A stretch of 64,000 bases of DNA from Bradyrhizobium sp. 195 (GTDB lineage Bacteria; Pseudomonadota; Alphaproteobacteria; Rhizobiales; Xanthobacteraceae). Position numbers and translations under genes: made by a program. Below the pieces are notes generated by a model, which was not told the DNA's origin, did not search any database, and saw nothing but the letters and a program-made list of their open reading frames with translations. The stretch lies in assembly GCF_023101665.1 (NCBI RefSeq), contig NZ_CP082163.1, forward strand, positions 156,948 to 220,947. Direction: 5' to 3'. Positions 9,401 to 18,917 of the stretch are shown one piece after another (within the stretch, counting starts at the first letter, position 1; every line of letters starts with the position of its first letter).

Positions 9401-9619
9401 ACTCCCAATCTATTGCTGACCTGGAAGGAGAGCGGGGTTCTCAAGCTGCCGAAGCCTTCGCGGAACGGATTTGGGCGCAACCTGATCGAGCGGGCGCTCG
9501 CACGCAGCTCGGGCGCAAAGATCGAATTTCGCTTCGGCGAAGACGGAATTTTGTGCCAGATCGAACTCCCGCTGTCGGGAGCAACTGATTTCGCCGCGAA
9601 CCAGGAAGCGGGCGAATGA
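6473..9619 (+). CDS. CheB-CheR-PAS-HWE histidine kinase fusion protein
   Basis: A 1048-residue cytoplasmic signalling protein. Domain order: CheB methylesterase without receiver (about 5-185, catalytic GIGASAGG serine, VVTHLSPE histidine, [10 protein letters not shown] aspartate); CheR methyltransferase (about 210-470, [13 protein letters not shown] motif and SCRNLLIYF); a long coiled coil (about 640-725, repeats of [11 protein letters not shown] type); PAS (about 725-830); and an HWE-type kinase (ELQHRTRNF histidine box near 850, [11 protein letters not shown] near 944). It would sense through PAS and autophosphorylate, with CheB/CheR altering an unknown partner. HWE kinases often feed PhyR/EcfG stress signalling, which suits this window. 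GGAG 9 nt before the ATG favours 6473 over the GTG at 6458. Confidence 0.9.
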   Translation: MTVADTFPIVGIGASAGGIEALEGFFRGLPPAPGLALVVVTHLSPERESLLPEIVGRYTALPVQVATDGMQVRNDHVYVMPAKAILGIENRRLTLRKSSSYRQHKPIDIFMSALAVDIGELAGGVVLSGGDADGTLGVKAIKERGGITFAQIGDGFGPQHPDMPDAAISSGLIDFAIPVEDMGAKLVEFARGTDLFSQIRDDGAENSEDQGISQSLPEIYAILRNQIGHDFSGYKIKTFIRRVQRRMQVTQLATIEAYVERLRQEPTEVGALFRDLLINVTNFFRDADAFEALATTVIPKIFEGRGADDTVRIWVPGCATGEEVFSIAILAREHMETLTAVPRVQIFATDIDERALAVARTARYPGPLLDSVSAERRKRFFVSDGVSYVVSKDVRDLCIFSPHSVIRDPPFSRIDLVSCRNLLIYFGVDVQNQVIPTFHYALRPEGYLFLGSAENASQFADLFAPIEKRHRIFRRRSDSASPRLPIALSGVRPGAGTDLLPRRQPLAGLALRQAVEEHVVEHFAPPHVVVNHDGDVVYYSTRTGKYLEAPAGAPTRQLLTMARRGLRLDLRTLFREVIEAGRAATRSGVSLDSEDGGMQLVNLTIKPLDDRDGGEPLYLVLFSDHGPALSREEALNRAQVGHSDAAAHIERELRETRDRLQSMIEEYETALEELKSSNEELVSVNEEMQSTNEELEASKEELHSVNEELHTVNAELHGKVDALDRANSDLQNLFESTEVATIFLDRKLVIRSFTPAVTKVFNILPTDKGRPITDLSSRLNLTGFSDDIAKVFAGADPIERRVGGAGQDPHYLVRLAPYRDGDRKIRGVVVTFIDVTSLTRSEARQRVLIAELQHRTRNFLSIVQALAQQTLGNGGSLQEFSTRLAALGRVQSLVTKASERQLDFGDIIRSELQAVGATEDKVSVSGPAVPLGFELVQTIGLALHELTTNAVKHGALKENQGRLDISWRIQPNGQSTTPNLLLTWKESGVLKLPKPSRNGFGRNLIERALARSSGAKIEFRFGEDGILCQIELPLSGATDFAANQEAGE

Positions 9620-9623
9620 CACC

Positions 9624-9641
9624 AGAAGCCGCAAGGCTTCT
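9624..9641 (+). terminator. hairpin after the hybrid kinase gene
   Basis: AGAAGCC and GGCTTCT form a 7-bp stem around a GCAA loop, 5 nt after the stop codon. No T-run follows, so it may be a transcript-stabilising hairpin rather than a strong terminator. Confidence 0.45.
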
Positions 9642-9801
9642 CGGGGCGGGCTGTCCGTCAGCGGCGCGCCTGTTATGTGATCATCATCCAAACGATCGCG
9701 ATGACATCACCAGAAAGCCCGCGACCGCAGTGCCGATGAAGATGCATTCCCACGCGGTCCATGCCGCTGCTCCCCCGCTCTAGGCCGAGAGCTTTGACAG
9801 C

Positions 9802-10830
9802 TTGCGAGGAGTGAACATTAATATATGTGAATCGACCGATTCCCTTTGGATCAGCGGAGATGAGATAGACATCCTACGCCTTTTTGGGTCCCTCGCTGCA
9901 GCAACTGATTTGCCGAACTGGTCGGCAAGTCTTGGATCGCCGATTACCCTGCAACAGAGAAACGCCGCAGCCGGCATAATTTATCAAACGTTAATGCAAG
10001 TTTCGCCGGCCTCCGCCAAATGGGAATTGACAACGTGTAATGGACCGGTAATGCAAGCAGGGTTCGCCTTCTCCAAGCTCGCAGACCGATTGGCGAGTCT
10101 TACCAATCTGACCGCCCATGATCTCGAGCGGCTGGCCGATATGCCGAGTGCCATTGCGCACGTTGGAACTCATCAGGCGGTTCTGCGGCGCCATGACGAG
10201 ACGGACCGTTGTTGTCTCGTGCTTCAAGGCTACCTCGCGTGGTACCTTGCCGAAGGCCAGCACGGACAAATTACGTCCATACATGTTCCCGGCGACATTC
10301 CCGATCTGCACACGCTTTATCAACCGCATGCCGAGGGCAACCTGGTCGCGCTCGGATCTGCCGTCGTTGCCTTGGTTCCACATAGCTTCTTTCATGAGCT
10401 GTCCGCGCGATCTGCCGCAATGTCTCGCGCGCTGCTTCTCATGCAGCTCACTGATCTCGCGATCCAGCGCGATTGGACGTTGAATCTCGGCAGCCGCGAT
10501 GCTCTCGCGCGTGTCGCCCATCTGATCTGCGAAATCACCGAGCGTCTCCAGTCCGTCGGACTTGCGACGGACCTCAGTCTCGCATCGCCGTTCACGCAAT
10601 CCGATCTCGCTGCGGCATGCGGCATATCTCCGGTGCACGCAAATCGCACCGTTCAGGAACTGCGGCGCCGCAACTTGCTGAGATGGCATGGAAAAATCAT
10701 GACGATCGTGGACTGGCCGGGCTTGGTGCGTCTCGCGGGCTTCGATCCGGCCTATTTGCGGACCCGGCCTCTCGCCGACAGAGCACCTTCGCAATGCGAG
10801 CCGGTATCGACAGCCGTCGCGGTCGCGTGA
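9802..10830 (+). CDS. Crp/Fnr-family transcriptional regulator
   Basis: The open frame allows 342 residues from a TTG at 9802. The recognisable protein begins near an ATG at 10051 (MQAGFAFSKLADRLASL), so the first 83 residues may be leader; the start is unresolved because no good ribosome-binding site marks either. It has an effector-binding beta-roll (QAVLRRHDETDRCCLVLQGY), a dimer helix and a winged helix-turn-helix (GISPVHANRTVQELRRRN). The tail FDPAYLRTRP matches the other two regulators here. No Fe-S cysteines are evident. It converges with 10835. Confidence 0.8.
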   Translation: MRGVNINICESTDSLWISGDEIDILRLFGSLAAATDLPNWSASLGSPITLQQRNAAAGIIYQTLMQVSPASAKWELTTCNGPVMQAGFAFSKLADRLASLTNLTAHDLERLADMPSAIAHVGTHQAVLRRHDETDRCCLVLQGYLAWYLAEGQHGQITSIHVPGDIPDLHTLYQPHAEGNLVALGSAVVALVPHSFFHELSARSAAMSRALLLMQLTDLAIQRDWTLNLGSRDALARVAHLICEITERLQSVGLATDLSLASPFTQSDLAAACGISPVHANRTVQELRRRNLLRWHGKIMTIVDWPGLVRLAGFDPAYLRTRPLADRAPSQCEPVSTAVAVA

Positions 10831-10834
10831 CTGA

Positions 10835-11773
10835 TCATCCAGCCCGCGGCGTTAGCTCCGCTCGGGCGAGCAGCATCTGCCGCACCTCTTCGATAACGTC
10901 GTCCCAATTGCCTTGGGTCCTCTGGTGGAAAAGGCGCAAGCTGGGGTACCAGAACGTGCGAGAGCCGGAGATCGGCCAGCGCCAATCGCAGTCGGCATGC
11001 AGCAGCACCCATGCTTCACATCCCAGCGCTCCCGCGAGATGCGCGACCATGGTGTCAACGCAAATGACGAGGTCGAGCTGTCGGATCAGATGACCGAGAG
11101 CCACGATATCGGGCGTGCTGATATCCCGCGCGACCATCTCGGGGAGCCGCTCAGCGCCTCCTCCTCGCTGAAGCGAATACAAACTTCTGCCATCACCGGC
11201 AAGGCGTCTCAATAGCGCCAGCGGAACGGCACGCCGCTTGTCCCAGGCACCGACCTCCCAGACCAGACCGACAGCCAGGCCCTGGCAATGTTGAAGTGGC
11301 CCTGCGGATGGGCCGCCCGGAGGCAGCGTCAGATAGGGCGCGGGCATCTCGACCGTTCCGCGTCCGGCCCTGATTGCGTGCGGAACCTCCATGATCTCGA
11401 TATCGGCATCGAACTCGGTGCAAGGCGCACCGTTGTGAAGCGGAATGGCGAGACTGACGCCTTCGATCCGCTCGACCAGCGGCAATAGCTCGGCTGGGCA
11501 CCAGACCGTCAAGCTGCGAGCTATCATCCTGAGCGCAGGCATGAAGCGCAGGAACTGGATGGTGTCGCCGAGCCCGTGATAGCAGCGGACCAGCACGCGT
11601 TTGTTTGCCAGTTCCTCCCCGCGCCATATCCGCTGCAGATGGCGCGGACCAGTGTGCTTGGGAGCAACGGCAAGCGCCGGCAGATCGCGATCGGTCATGG
11701 CCCAGGCGCAAGCGAAATCCCCTGCACGCATCGCCTCCGTCCAGTTGTTCGTGCTTGCCCCCGTCGGGCGCAT
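10835..11773 (-). CDS. glycosyltransferase family 9-like protein (heptosyltransferase fold)
   Basis: A 312-residue protein. The motif RVLVRCYHGLGDTIQFLRFM near residue 60 is the GT9-type nucleotide-sugar fold opening seen in proteins annotated as TPR or glycosyltransferase 9 in rhizobia. The C-terminal half has the typical LGHLIRQLDLVICVDTMVAH motif followed by LAGALG. No signal peptide or TPR repeats are visible, so this is the catalytic-type domain alone. It begins 5 nt after the stop of the gene at 11779-12075, so the two are probably co-transcribed. The substrate is unknown; the neighbouring glycan operon makes a related role plausible. Confidence 0.75.
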   Translation of the reverse strand: MRPTGASTNNWTEAMRAGDFACAWAMTDRDLPALAVAPKHTGPRHLQRIWRGEELANKRVLVRCYHGLGDTIQFLRFMPALRMIARSLTVWCPAELLPLVERIEGVSLAIPLHNGAPCTEFDADIEIMEVPHAIRAGRGTVEMPAPYLTLPPGGPSAGPLQHCQGLAVGLVWEVGAWDKRRAVPLALLRRLAGDGRSLYSLQRGGGAERLPEMVARDISTPDIVALGHLIRQLDLVICVDTMVAHLAGALGCEAWVLLHADCDWRWPISGSRTFWYPSLRLFHQRTQGNWDDVIEEVRQMLLARAELTPRAG

Positions 11774-11778
11774 CCCTC

Positions 11779-12075
11779 CTAAGCTTTCACGAATTTATGG
11801 AAGCGACTGAGCTCCCCGTCCTTGGTTCGGTCCTGATGAAGGAACGCGATGCCGGCATCGTCGAATTTCTCGAAGAAGTCGTCCCAGCTGATCCGGTCGA
11901 GAGCTTCATCCGGAGGATCGAAGTCGATCCGCAGGATTCCTGCATGCCCGTTCTCTTCAGTCGCCTTCACCGTCGCCGGCTTGCCACCACGCTCTTCCGC
12001 CCATTTTCGAATAACGTCGTGGTTGGTGGTGTGCTGCGCTTCGCTGCTGTGCATCTTTGAATGACTTGAGTCCAT
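11779..12075 (-). CDS. conserved hypothetical protein, 98 residues
   Basis: Starts MDSSHSKMHSSEAQHTTNHD, then VIRKWAEERGGKPATVKAT, ILRIDFDPP, ISWDDFFEKFDDAGIAFLHQ and a basic tail (SRFHKFVKA). This order of short motifs recurs in small rhizobial proteins of unknown function, sometimes misnamed as glucan branching enzymes; the length is far too short for that enzyme. GAGGAAGG lies at good spacing before the ATG at 12075, so a 48-residue Lys/Arg-rich upstream extension is rejected. Confidence 0.75.
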   Translation of the reverse strand: MDSSHSKMHSSEAQHTTNHDVIRKWAEERGGKPATVKATEENGHAGILRIDFDPPDEALDRISWDDFFEKFDDAGIAFLHQDRTKDGELSRFHKFVKA

Positions 12076-12136
12076 CTGACACCTTCCTCGCTGTCGCTGG
12101 AACTCGACATGATGACGAGTTCGTCCACTTTCGCTG

Positions 12137-12161
12137 AACGTCGGCCGACAGGATTTGTTCT
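12137..12161 (-). promoter_or_regulatory. EcfG-like promoter with one mismatch for the 12075/11773 pair
   Basis: On the minus strand AGAAC (12161-12157), 16 nt, then CGTT (12140-12137). The first base of the -35 departs from GGAAC. It is 61 nt upstream of the ATG at 12075. Confidence 0.35.
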
Positions 12162-12331
12162 TGTTACAATTGCCGGTGCGGGTCGGCATCATCACCTTCA
12201 TCTTCTTCTTGTTCTTCAACCGGGAAGAAGATCGTTCCTTGAAAGCGCCCGCAAATTCTAATCCAGGTTAAGACTATCGCTTTTTGTCGGGTTTTGACGC
12301 GATCATCCCGCTACACAGCGTGATCGATGCA

Positions 12332-12356
12332 GGAACGAACATACCTTCCGCACGTT
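12332..12356 (+). promoter_or_regulatory. EcfG-type promoter of the inositol/glycan operon
   Basis: GGAAC at 12332-12336, 16 nt, CGTT at 12353-12356: an exact match. It lies 50 nt upstream of the ATG at 12407. Its presence implies that the whole seven-gene operon is induced by general stress. Confidence 0.75.
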
Positions 12357-12406
12357 CGCCGATCTACTTACGTTGACCGCGCTGCTTTTCCGGAGGGCAT
12401 CAGTTC

Positions 12407-13507
12407 ATGCATTCACGTCTTCAAGACAGGCAACGCGTACGCGTCGGTATTGTCGGCGTCGGCAATTGTGCGAGCTCCCTGATCCAGGGTCTCACCTACT
12501 ACCGGAATGCGAAGTCGAACGAGCCGGTGCCCGGATTGATGAACGCCGATGTCGGTGGCTACCACATCAGCGACGTCCAGATCGCGTCGGCATTCGACGT
12601 CAACGCCAATAAGGTCGGGCGCGATGTCGCCGAGGCGATCTGGGCGAGACCGAACAACACCCACCGCTTTGCCGAAGTCGCCGCCACCGGCGTGATCGTG
12701 CAGCGCGGGCCGGTCATGGATGGCGTGGGCCGCTATCTGCAAGATGACATTCCACTTTCCGATGCGCCCGAGGCGGACGTGGCGGAGGTGCTGGCGACGT
12801 CGCGCACCGACGTGCTAGTGTCCTATCTTCCGGTCGGCTCGCAGCAGGCCAGTGAATGGTATGCCGCCCGCGCGATCGAGGCCGGTTGCGGCTATGTCAA
12901 CTGCATCCCGGTTTTCATCGCCTCCAATCCGGATTGGCGAGCACGGTTCGAGCAGGCCGGCCTGCCGATCATCGGCGACGACATCAAGAGCCAGGTCGGC
13001 GCTACCATCCTTCACCGTGTGCTCGCCAACCTGTTCCGCGACCGCGGCGTCCGCCTCGACCGCACCTATCAACTCAACGTCGGCGGCAACACCGATTTCA
13101 AGAACATGCTCGAACGCGAGCGTCTGACATCCAAGAAGATCTCGAAGACCCAGGCCGTCACCAGTCAGTTCGACGTTCCCATGGACGCCGACAACATCCA
13201 TGTCGGGCCGAGCGATCACGTCCCCTGGCTGACCGACCGGAAGCTCGCCTATATCCGGCTGGAGGGTACGACCTTTGGCGGCGTTCCCCTGAGCGCCGAG
13301 GTGAAGCTCGAGGTCTGGGATTCTCCGAACTCGGCGGGCGTCGTCATCGACGCGGTGCGTTGCGCCAAGCTCGCCATGGACCGCGGCATGGCCGGCGCAC
13401 TGACCGGGCCTTCGAGCTACTTCATGAAGTCGCCGCCGCAACAGTTCACCGACGAGGAAGCCGGGCGCCGAACCCGCGCCTTCATCGACGACAAGGCCTA
13501 CGCGTAA
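12407..13507 (+). CDS. ino1: myo-inositol-1-phosphate synthase
   Basis: A 366-residue NAD-dependent enzyme that isomerises glucose 6-phosphate to inositol 3-phosphate. The Rossmann motif [16 protein letters not shown] sits at residues 12-27. The later [12 protein letters not shown] and the central catalytic block ([20 protein letters not shown], then [14 protein letters not shown]) are family-specific. Length fits actinobacterial and rhizobial forms, which are shorter than eukaryotic ones. GGAGG is 12 nt before the ATG. It leads a seven-gene operon and its stop overlaps the next ATG by 1 nt. The product could enter an inositol-containing glycan or solute. Confidence 0.9.
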   Translation: MHSRLQDRQRVRVGIVGVGNCASSLIQGLTYYRNAKSNEPVPGLMNADVGGYHISDVQIASAFDVNANKVGRDVAEAIWARPNNTHRFAEVAATGVIVQRGPVMDGVGRYLQDDIPLSDAPEADVAEVLATSRTDVLVSYLPVGSQQASEWYAARAIEAGCGYVNCIPVFIASNPDWRARFEQAGLPIIGDDIKSQVGATILHRVLANLFRDRGVRLDRTYQLNVGGNTDFKNMLERERLTSKKISKTQAVTSQFDVPMDADNIHVGPSDHVPWLTDRKLAYIRLEGTTFGGVPLSAEVKLEVWDSPNSAGVVIDAVRCAKLAMDRGMAGALTGPSSYFMKSPPQQFTDEEAGRRTRAFIDDKAYA

Positions 13508-14103
13508 TGGCGAGAATCATTCATCTCGTGCGTCACGGTCGTCACCCCCTGCTCGGCCGCACGCTGTGCGGCCGGATGAAAGGCGTCGCGCTCGACGAGC
13601 TCGGCTGCGAGGAGATCGCGCGCTGCGCCGATGCGATCGGCCCCCAGCCGACCCTGGTTCAATCGAGTCCACAGCGGCGCTGTCTGCAGTCAGCCTGCAT
13701 CTTGGCCGCGCATTACGGTCTCTCGGTCGAGATCGTGCCAGCTCTCGATGAACTGGGATACGGCGATTGGACCGGGCGATCGTTTGACGACCTCGCCCGG
13801 GATCCGCGATGGTCGGTCTGGAACACGCAGCGCGGCACGAGCCGGCCACCCGGCGGCGAGAGCATGCGAGCTCTTCAGCGACGCGTCATCGACCATCTCG
13901 AGCATCTGTGGAGCGACCCCGGCAGCGACACCGTCGTCGTCGTCAGTCATGCAGAGCCGATCCGTGCCGCACTCCTGCATTATCAGGGCATTGAGCTCGA
14001 CGACTTTCTCTCCGTCGAGATCGAACCGGGCAGCGTCAGCACGCTCACTGCCGATCACAACAAGATCAAGATCACCGGAATCAATCAGCGGGTAACAGCG
14101 TGA
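13507..14103 (+). CDS. histidine phosphatase family protein
   Basis: A 198-residue member of the phosphoglycerate-mutase-like superfamily. The catalytic RHG triplet occurs at residues 9-11 (HLVRHGRHPLLG). The second arginine is in SSPQRRCLQSA, the acid in ALDELGYGDWTG, and the second histidine in VVVVSHAEPIRAALL. In this operon it might dephosphorylate inositol phosphate or a sugar phosphate; this is inference from context. It overlaps the inositol-phosphate synthase stop by 1 nt, and its own stop overlaps the next GTG start by 4 nt. Confidence 0.85.
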   Translation: MARIIHLVRHGRHPLLGRTLCGRMKGVALDELGCEEIARCADAIGPQPTLVQSSPQRRCLQSACILAAHYGLSVEIVPALDELGYGDWTGRSFDDLARDPRWSVWNTQRGTSRPPGGESMRALQRRVIDHLEHLWSDPGSDTVVVVSHAEPIRAALLHYQGIELDDFLSVEIEPGSVSTLTADHNKIKITGINQRVTA

Positions 14104-15200
14104 GGATCGTCATATTCGGTCTGACTATCTCCTCCTCCTGGGGCAACGGTCACGCAACCTTGTGGCGGGGCCTATGCAAGCACCTGGTGCGACTGGGGCA
14201 CACCATCGTGTTTTTCGAGCGCGATACGCCGTATTATGCCGGCGCTCGGGATCTCCACGAACTGCCGGGTGGTCAGTTGAAGTTGTTTTCGGACTGGGAG
14301 CCCGTCCGCCCGGTTGCAAAGCAATATCTCCGCGATGCGGACGTCGCGATCGTCACGTCCTATTGTCCGGATGCAATCGCGGCGACCGACTTGATCCTCG
14401 AGGGACGCGCGATTCCGGTATTCTACGACCTCGACACTCCGGTGACGCTGTCGAGGATCGTGGCGGGAGAGGCAGTGCCGTATATCAGTCCGCGCGGCCT
14501 CAGGGATTTCGATTTGGTCCTGAGCTTCACCGGCGGCCCGGGCATCTTGCACGAATTCCGCTCAAGGCTCGGCGCGCGCCACATCGAGCCGCTCTATGGT
14601 CACGTCGATACCGACATTCATCGGCCGGTCGCACCGCAAGCCCATTACAGTGCGGATCTGTCCTATCTCGGCACCTACTCCGATGATCGTCAGCGGACGC
14701 TCGAAGCGCTGTTCGTTGCACCCGCGCGTAACAGGCACGATCTGCGCTTTCTGATCGGCGGCGCCCAGTATCCGGACGATTTTCCGTGGTCTCCCAACAT
14801 CTATTTCGTCCGGCATCTGCCGCCGTCCGAACATGCCGCGTTCTTCGCATCGTCCCGCCTGACGCTCAATGTCACGCGCCGGGCGATGGCGGAGATGGGG
14901 TGGTGCCCCTCCGGCCGTCTGTTCGAGGCCGCAGCCTGCGGAGTTCCTTTGCTCAGCGACAGTTGGGCAGGCATTGATACGTTCTTCGTCCCCGGCGACG
15001 AAATCCTGCTTGCGAAGAGCGAAGACGATACGCTCGCCGCCCTGGCGATGCCTGATGCCAAGTTGCGACGCATCGCGCAACGGGGGCGCGAGCGGACCAT
15101 GGACCAGCACACATCGGAGAAGCGAGCGAATGAACTCGTTGCGCTACTCGAACGCGCAGCGTCCGGTCGCATGTGCCAGCGGCAAACCGAGGAGGCCTAG
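14100..15200 (+). CDS. CgeB-like glycosyltransferase
   Basis: A 366-residue protein with a GT-B-like layout. The N-terminus IFGLTISSSWGNGHATLWRG resembles CgeB-family proteins, and the C-terminal half carries the donor-site motif SGRLFEAAACGVPLLSDSW. No membrane segments. It starts with GTG in a GTGA overlap with the phosphatase. It is closest in this window to the protein at 25889 (both have SSWGNGHAT, FYD(L/I)DTPVTLSR, and SFTGGP), so the two operons share a duplicated transferase. Donor and acceptor are unknown. Confidence 0.8.
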   Translation: MRIVIFGLTISSSWGNGHATLWRGLCKHLVRLGHTIVFFERDTPYYAGARDLHELPGGQLKLFSDWEPVRPVAKQYLRDADVAIVTSYCPDAIAATDLILEGRAIPVFYDLDTPVTLSRIVAGEAVPYISPRGLRDFDLVLSFTGGPGILHEFRSRLGARHIEPLYGHVDTDIHRPVAPQAHYSADLSYLGTYSDDRQRTLEALFVAPARNRHDLRFLIGGAQYPDDFPWSPNIYFVRHLPPSEHAAFFASSRLTLNVTRRAMAEMGWCPSGRLFEAAACGVPLLSDSWAGIDTFFVPGDEILLAKSEDDTLAALAMPDAKLRRIAQRGRERTMDQHTSEKRANELVALLERAASGRMCQRQTEEA

Positions 15201-15203
15201 ACC

Positions 15204-16013
15204 ATGTGGGGAATCGTCCCGGCTGCCGGTCGCGGCAGCCGCATCCAGCCGCTCGCCTTTTCAAAGGAACTGCTTCCCGTCGGCAGCCGCGGCGATGACG
15301 GCACTGCACGTCCTTGCGCGGTCTCCGAGTATCTCCTCGAGCGCTTGATCCTGGGAGGAGCCGACAAGATCTGCTTCGTCATTTCGCCGGGCAAGTCCGA
15401 CATTCTCGAATATTTCGGCGACCATTACGGCAGCGCCCAGCTCGCCTACGTGGTGCAGCCGGAGCCTCTCGGCCTGTGCGATGCCGTGTTCAGGGCGAGT
15501 ACGGTTGTCGGTAGAGACGAGGACGTGACAGTGGGGCTGCCCGACACGGTCTGGTTTCCCGCCGCTGCCCTGCGCGCGCTGCCGGACGCCGATCTGTCGT
15601 TCCTGCTATTTCCCGTAGAACACCCGGAATTCTTCGATGCGGTGGTGCTCGATGGCGATCGTGTGACCGAGATCCAGGTCAAGCAACGCAGCGCGAGCTC
15701 CAAATGGATCTGGGGTGCATTCCGGATGTCTGCACGCGGATTTCGTGAGCTGCATGCGTTGTGGAAGGAGCGCGATCGCAGCGACGAATATTTTGGAACG
15801 TTGGTCAATGCCTATCTTGCCGCCGGCGGCCGCGGCACCGGCGTCAAGGCTGGAGATTCCTATGTCGATGTCGGCACGATCGACGGCTATCGCACGGCGA
15901 TGGCCCTGCTTGCCGAGCCCGGTGCCGGGAACGCTCGTTCGCGCCTGTGGGCCGGCGCATCGCCCGAGACCATGCCGGCATCATCCATCACAAACGACGG
16001 AGTGATCGCATGA
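15204..16013 (+). CDS. sugar-phosphate nucleotidyltransferase
   Basis: A 269-residue protein opening with the nucleotide-binding motif GIVPAAGRGSRIQPL and SKELLPV of the glucose-1-phosphate nucleotidyltransferase family. Later motifs are QPEPLGLCDAVF, GLPDTVW and a terminal SYVDVGTIDGYRTAM. It would activate a sugar 1-phosphate with NTP for the glycosyltransferases around it. Exact base and sugar specificity cannot be read. GGAGG precedes the ATG, and its stop overlaps the next ATG in an ATGA junction. Confidence 0.85.
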   Translation: MWGIVPAAGRGSRIQPLAFSKELLPVGSRGDDGTARPCAVSEYLLERLILGGADKICFVISPGKSDILEYFGDHYGSAQLAYVVQPEPLGLCDAVFRASTVVGRDEDVTVGLPDTVWFPAAALRALPDADLSFLLFPVEHPEFFDAVVLDGDRVTEIQVKQRSASSKWIWGAFRMSARGFRELHALWKERDRSDEYFGTLVNAYLAAGGRGTGVKAGDSYVDVGTIDGYRTAMALLAEPGAGNARSRLWAGASPETMPASSITNDGVIA

Positions 16014-16774
16014 GCCGATCGGCCCTTTCCCGTGACGAAATCCGTCGGCGCGTCGATGCGCTCGGGCAATGGTTTCACAATCTCGATCTCAATGGCGTCC
16101 CGACCGCGCCGGCGCATTTTCTCGGCGATTATCCCAACGTCAAATGGCGGCGTTTCTCGGGAATTATCCCGGACCGGCTCGAAGGCAAGACCGTGCTGGA
16201 TATCGGCTGCAATGCCGGCTTCTACGCGATGGAAATGAAGCGCCGTGGCGCCGAGCGCGTGCTCGGCCTCGACACCGACGATGAATATCTGGCGCAGGCC
16301 CGCTTCGCCGCGGAGGTCAACGGGCTGCGTATCGAGTTCCGCAAGATGTCCGCATACGACGTCGGACAGCTCCGCGAAAAATTCGACCTGGTGATCTTCA
16401 TGGGCGTGCTCTATCACCTGCGGCATCCCCTGCTCGCTCTCGATCTAATCCACGAACATGTCGCGGGCGATCTCCTGCTGTTCCAGTCGATGCTTCGCGG
16501 TGCCGGGCAGGTCGAGCCGATCGAGAAGAACTACGACTTCTGGACCACGGATCAATTCGATGCTCCGGGCTATCCCAAGCTTCACTTCGTCGAGCACAAA
16601 TATGCCGACGATCCTACCAATTGGTGGGTCCCCAACCGCGCGTGCGTGGAAGCGATGCTCCGCAGCTCCGGTTTTGCCATCACGGCGCATCCCGAAGACG
16701 AGGTCTATCTCTGCAAGCGAACGGAGCGGCCGCAGGCCGACGGGCCTGTCTATCCTTTGCGGAAGGTGGGCTGA
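16010..16774 (+). CDS. SAM-dependent methyltransferase (TIGR04290-like)
   Basis: A 254-residue class I methyltransferase. SAM motif VLDIGCNAGFYAMEMKRRGA lies near residue 65, LGLDTDDEYLAQAR follows, and FDLVIFMGVLYHLRHPLLAL matches CmoB/UbiG-type enzymes. From memory it fits TIGR04290, a family found beside uncharacterised polysaccharide genes. It likely methylates a sugar or a cyclitol in the product of this operon. Overlaps are ATGA upstream and 1 nt downstream. Confidence 0.85.
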   Translation: MSRSALSRDEIRRRVDALGQWFHNLDLNGVPTAPAHFLGDYPNVKWRRFSGIIPDRLEGKTVLDIGCNAGFYAMEMKRRGAERVLGLDTDDEYLAQARFAAEVNGLRIEFRKMSAYDVGQLREKFDLVIFMGVLYHLRHPLLALDLIHEHVAGDLLLFQSMLRGAGQVEPIEKNYDFWTTDQFDAPGYPKLHFVEHKYADDPTNWWVPNRACVEAMLRSSGFAITAHPEDEVYLCKRTERPQADGPVYPLRKVG

Positions 16775-17724
16775 TGATCGAAGCTGCCAAAATCTGGAAC
16801 GAGCCGAACAACAAATCGCATTGGGACCTCCTGATCGATCCGGACTGGGCAATGTTTGCAGACACTGCGATCGCTGCGGGCAAGGCCATCCGCACGGCAC
16901 ATCCGACCCTGCCGCGCGTGCTGGGCGGCATATCGCCGATCGATCCGTCCTTCATCCGTAACATGCAGGCGCGCGGCGTTCTCGAACATGTCGATGCGGT
17001 GGCCGTGCATGGCTTTCCGCTCGATTGGAATTTATGGCAGATCGGGGAATGGCCGAATAAGCTCAAGGAGATCAAGGCGGTGACCCCCCTTCCGGTCTGG
17101 GTCACCGAGGTCGGCGTGTCATCGTTCGGTGCTGAGGAGGTCCAGGCCTGGGGCCTGTCGCGCACCGCCGAGCTCCTGATCGGCCGGGCGCCGCGGATCC
17201 ATTGGTACAGCCTCTATGACTTGCCCGCCGCCTGGGAGGCGACGACCCGGCACAAGGAGGCCGAAGGTTCCTCCTACTACCGGCATTTCCACATGGGTCT
17301 GCTGCGGGAAGACGGCACCCCAAAGGCGGCGCTGGACAAGTTCGGCCAATACGCGCGAGACCTCGGCCTCTGCCAATGGTTTCACTTCGAGGATCATCGT
17401 CTGTACCAGGCCGCGGAATGGATGCGCCGCCTCGGCGTGACCCATCTGCGGACGGGACTCTCCTGGGCCGACAGTTTCCGTCCCAATGCGCTGGATTGGT
17501 TTGACCGGCAAATGGATGCCGTGGCCGAATTCCAGGTCACGGTGACATTCTGCTTCACCCCGGCACATCGCGGTCTCGCGCCCCATCACACCAGCCCGCC
17601 AAGGGACGCAAACGAGTTCGCAGATTTCTGCGCCCAGATGATCGAACGCTATTGCACGAGGACCGGCTTGGCGCCCGTAGCCGAGCCGCAACCGATCACC
17701 ACGGAGCCGACATGCGTGCCCTGA
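16774..17724 (+). CDS. GH39/beta-xylosidase-like glycoside hydrolase with permuted barrel order
   Basis: A 316-residue protein. It begins at once with the acid/base motif [18 protein letters not shown] (Glu10) and then the nucleophile motif [13 protein letters not shown] (Glu112) and IHWYSLYDL. Only after about residue 215 comes [15 protein letters not shown] and VTVTFCFTP, which look like the first strands of a TIM barrel. The order is therefore circularly permuted compared with GH39-type enzymes. No signal peptide, so cytoplasmic action is likely. It could trim or remodel a xylose-containing glycan; a UDP-xylose synthase-like gene lies in the partner operon. The 3' end overlaps deoB by 13 nt. 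Confidence 0.75.
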   Translation: MIEAAKIWNEPNNKSHWDLLIDPDWAMFADTAIAAGKAIRTAHPTLPRVLGGISPIDPSFIRNMQARGVLEHVDAVAVHGFPLDWNLWQIGEWPNKLKEIKAVTPLPVWVTEVGVSSFGAEEVQAWGLSRTAELLIGRAPRIHWYSLYDLPAAWEATTRHKEAEGSSYYRHFHMGLLREDGTPKAALDKFGQYARDLGLCQWFHFEDHRLYQAAEWMRRLGVTHLRTGLSWADSFRPNALDWFDRQMDAVAEFQVTVTFCFTPAHRGLAPHHTSPPRDANEFADFCAQMIERYCTRTGLAPVAEPQPITTEPTCVP

Positions 17725-18917
17725 TCCTGGTGATGGATTCGGTCGGCATCGGCGCTGCGCCCGACGCCGCGCGCTATGGTGATGAGGGCGCCGATACGAT
17801 CGGCCACATCGCCGAAGCCTGTCTTGCCGGGGTAGCCGACAATGCGAGCCGGAAGGGTCCCCTTCGCGTTCCCAATCTCGATGCGCTCGGCCTCGGCGAG
17901 GCCTGCCATCTTGCCACCGGGCGCACACCGGCAGGCCTCGAGGCCCGGACCAGGAGCTCGCAATCGGGATGCGCGAGCGAGATATCGAAAGGCAAAGACA
18001 CTCCTTCGGGCCATTGGGAAATCGCCGGCGTACCCGTCCCATTCGAATGGGGATATTTCCCGAAGAGCGTACCCTGTTTTCCCGACGACCTGGTGCAGCG
18101 CCTGTGCGCCGAGGCCGCCCTGCCCGGGATTCTCGGAAACTGTCATGCATCAGGGACGCAGATCATCGCCCAATTTGGCGAGTGCCACATGCGAAGTGGC
18201 GAACCGATCTGCTACACCTCCGCCGACAGCGTGTTCCAGATTGCGGCGCATGAGGCCACGTTTGGGCTCGAGCACCTTTACGACGTCTGCCTGACCGCGC
18301 GCAGACTGGTTGATCCCCTCAATATCGGGCGCGTGATTGCGCGGCCGTTCGTCGGCGGCGCCGGCACCGGCTTCAGACGAACCGGGCACCGACGGGATTT
18401 CTCCGTCCCTCCCCCGGAACGCACGCTCCTGGACATCGCCGAAAGTGAGCATCGTGACATCGTCACCATCGGCAAGATCGACGACATCTTTGCGCATCGC
18501 GGGACCGGACGGAATATGCGAGGTGATGGCAACGAAGCTCTGTTTGATGCCACCCTTGAGGGGCTAGATGGCTTGGCGGAGGGCGGACTGTTGTTTGCCA
18601 ACTTCGTCGATTTCGATACGACCTACGGACACCGCAGGGACGTCGCTGGATACGCCGCGGCCCTCGAAGCATTCGACGCAAGGCTGCCGCAACTGATTGA
18701 TCGACTGCGAAGCGATGACCTCCTGATCATCACCGCGGATCACGGCTGCGATCCTACTTGGGCCGGCACAGATCACACGCGCGAGCAGGTCCCGGTTCTC
18801 GTGGCGAATGCCAAGCGCTCCTATCATATCGGTCGACGCACGGGCTTTGCAGATATCGCGGCCACCGTTGCGAGACATCTCGAACTACCGGCCCCGCTCC
18901 ATGGCATCAGTTTTTGA
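17712..18917 (+). CDS. deoB: phosphopentomutase
   Basis: A 401-residue alkaline-phosphatase-superfamily enzyme that interconverts (deoxy)ribose 1- and 5-phosphates. The N-terminal metal motif [17 protein letters not shown], the phosphorylated-Thr motif [11 protein letters not shown] and the C-terminal metal block [18 protein letters not shown] are all present. Length is normal. The start at 17712 has GGAG nearby. Its place at the end of a glycan operon rather than a nucleoside operon is unusual and suggests that a pentose 1-phosphate is needed for the product. Confidence 0.9.
   Translation: MRALILVMDSVGIGAAPDAARYGDEGADTIGHIAEACLAGVADNASRKGPLRVPNLDALGLGEACHLATGRTPAGLEARTRSSQSGCASEISKGKDTPSGHWEIAGVPVPFEWGYFPKSVPCFPDDLVQRLCAEAALPGILGNCHASGTQIIAQFGECHMRSGEPICYTSADSVFQIAAHEATFGLEHLYDVCLTARRLVDPLNIGRVIARPFVGGAGTGFRRTGHRRDFSVPPPERTLLDIAESEHRDIVTIGKIDDIFAHRGTGRNMRGDGNEALFDATLEGLDGLAEGGLLFANFVDFDTTYGHRRDVAGYAAALEAFDARLPQLIDRLRSDDLLIITADHGCDPTWAGTDHTREQVPVLVANAKRSYHIGRRTGFADIAATVARHLELPAPLHGISF

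Noticed and set aside
9640..9760. Small minus-strand hydrophobic frame after the kinase
   Set aside because: A membrane-like stretch (ECIFIGTAVAGFLVMSS) is visible but has no start codon in frame.
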